A program made the position numbers and the translations under genes. DNA of 48,630 nucleotides from positions 1-48,630 of the forward strand of contig CANQNO010000012.1 of NCBI GenBank assembly GCA_947625245.1, in the 5' to 3' direction. The notes beneath the pieces were generated by a model. The model made no database searches and was not told the DNA's origin. It was given only the letters and a program-made list of their open reading frames with translations. Below are positions 47,746 through 48,630 of the stretch, in pieces (within the stretch, counting starts at the first letter, position 1; each line of letters starts with the position of its first letter). Source of the stretch: an uncultured Clostridia bacterium. Its GTDB lineage: Bacteria > Bacillota > Clostridia > Christensenellales > Borkfalkiaceae.

Positions 47746-48630
47746 TTATATAATAATGTTAATAAGCCGTTTGGGAACGAAAATGAATTTTTTGATTTGC
47801 TTTCCCTCGATAAGCGGCGCGATTTCGGAATTGGCTGTAACAATGTGCCGTATTTCCTGTTCGGGCATATCGGCGGGCAATACTATTTTTGCCTTTATTT
47901 TGCTGTTTATCTGCACGGCGTACTCAAAGTCGTCCTCGCCGCACTTTGCGGGGTCATAAGCAGGCCAGCTTTCGTATGCGATAGTGCCGCTATGACCCAA
48001 AACGGTGTTCCATATCTCTTCGGTAATGAACGGGATTATGGGGTTTAAAAGTTTTATAAGCCCTTCGGCGTATTCTTTTGGTATTTTTCTGCCCTCGGAA
48101 AGCTCCTTGCCGACGGCGTTGAAGAAAATCATCATCTGTGAAATCGCCGTGTTGATTTTCATAGCCTCGTAGTCTTCCGTAACTTTTTTTACGGTTTGGT
48201 TATAGATTTTTTCAAGATTATTGTTGGGTGCGGGGGATATGGAATCGCTTTCGCAGTAAATGCGGTAAATTTTATCTATGAATTTCTTTACACCCTCTAT
48301 ATTGGCGGTGTTCCAGGGCTTCGTGTCCTGCACGGGTCCCATGAACATTTCGTACATCCTCATAACGTCCGCGCCGTAGTCGCGCACGATGTCGTTGGGA
48401 TTTATTACGTTGCCGCAGCTTTTGGACATTTTGTTGCCGTCCTCGCCCAAAATCATGCCCTGGTGGAACAATTTTTTGAACGGCTCCTTATAAGGAACAT
48501 ATCCCTTGTCGAAGAGGAAATTCGTCCAGAAGCGGGAGTAGAGAAGGTGCCCCACAAGGTGTTCCTTGCCGCCGAGATAAAAATCGACGGGCAGCCAATG
48601 CTTCAAAAGCTCGTAATTTGCAAATTCTTT
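47746..48630 (-). CDS. leuS: leucine--tRNA ligase, C-terminal part (5' end outside window)
   Basis: This class I enzyme charges tRNA-Leu. The window holds about the last 294 residues and the frame stays open to the edge. Visible are the catalytic-domain end with EDGNKMSKSCGNVINP (KMSKS loop), the DYGADVMRMYEMFMGP junction, the anticodon-binding helical bundle, and the small C-terminal domain (INSKIKAKIVLPADM to the end). The HIGH motif and editing domain lie outside the window. The upstream leader, where a T-box would be expected, is also outside. Confidence 0.95.
   Translation of the reverse strand, partial: KEFANYELLKHWLPVDFYLGGKEHLVGHLLYSRFWTNFLFDKGYVPYKEPFKKLFHQGMILGEDGNKMSKSCGNVINPNDIVRDYGADVMRMYEMFMGPVQDTKPWNTANIEGVKKFIDKIYRIYCESDSISPAPNNNLEKIYNQTVKKVTEDYEAMKINTAISQMMIFFNAVGKELSEGRKIPKEYAEGLIKLLNPIIPFITEEIWNTVLGHSGTIAYESWPAYDPAKCGEDDFEYAVQINSKIKAKIVLPADMPEQEIRHIVTANSEIAPLIEGKQIKKFIFVPKRLINIII

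Noticed and set aside
1-48630. CRISPR array, rRNA or tRNA genes
   Set aside because: No regularly spaced direct repeats, no tRNA cloverleaf with TTCGANTC-type arm, and no rRNA sequence were noticed on reading.

Overview
The window is a chromosomal segment from an endospore-forming member of the Firmicutes, most likely an uncultured gut-type anaerobe of class Clostridia. The evidence is a complete spoIIIAA-AH operon, spoIVB, gerW/ytfJ, sporulation-type D,D-carboxypeptidases, pta-ackA, an OLE RNA with its partner OapA, and a lipoprotein with InlB/Listeria-Bacteroides-type repeats. Gene order follows Firmicutes synteny (nusB-folD-ispA-OLE-oapA-tlyA-nadK-argR-recN-spoIVB; scpA-scpB-DUF2953-ytfJ-dacF-rluB; ylxY-mlpA). 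The genus cannot be fixed from the sequence alone.

Positions 1-4360 are accessory DNA. They hold the C-terminal end of a large serine recombinase, a GIY-YIG protein, a run of small genes (unknown protein, zinc ribbon/DUF2007, TfoX-N, zinc ribbon), and three small membrane proteins. Two colinear ~170-bp copies of an intergenic block (hairpin, terminator, promoter) precede two of the unrelated genes. This looks like cargo of an integrated element with interchangeable, transcriptionally insulated units.

Positions 4455-10053 carry an aquaporin, the sporulation channel operon spoIIIA (AA to AH, mostly overlapping genes) and an Asp23-family protein. Positions 10105-17262 are a housekeeping cluster: nusB, folD, ispA, the ~550-nt OLE RNA with its own promoter, oapA, tlyA, nadK, argR and recN. 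Positions 17324-25228 hold sporulation and cell-wall genes (spoIVB, a SpoIIM-like gene behind a sigma-E-type promoter, two S11 carboxypeptidases, a DUF2953-like gene, gerW), with a site-2 protease, scpA/scpB and rluB.

The rest is mostly core metabolism and information processing: tmcAL (minus strand), pta-ackA, yceD-rpmF, asnS, asparaginase, an HMA protein, an ArsR-type regulator, a truncated pectate-lyase-like lipoprotein, uvrC, a Cof-type HAD phosphatase, a U32 protein, mutS2, ylxY- and mlpA-like genes, a UDG-superfamily glycosylase, tex and acpP. An XRE regulator lies divergent to a zinc-ribbon/TM2 gene, with two near-identical palindromes between them. The window ends in the 3' part of leuS on the minus strand.

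The strongest special feature is the OLE RNA/OapA ribonucleoprotein locus. It is a known class, but here it has a clear sigma-A promoter, a closing stem and a possible attenuator before oapA. The least explained features are the duplicated terminator-promoter block and the paired XRE operators. No tRNA, rRNA, CRISPR array or complete insertion sequence was seen.
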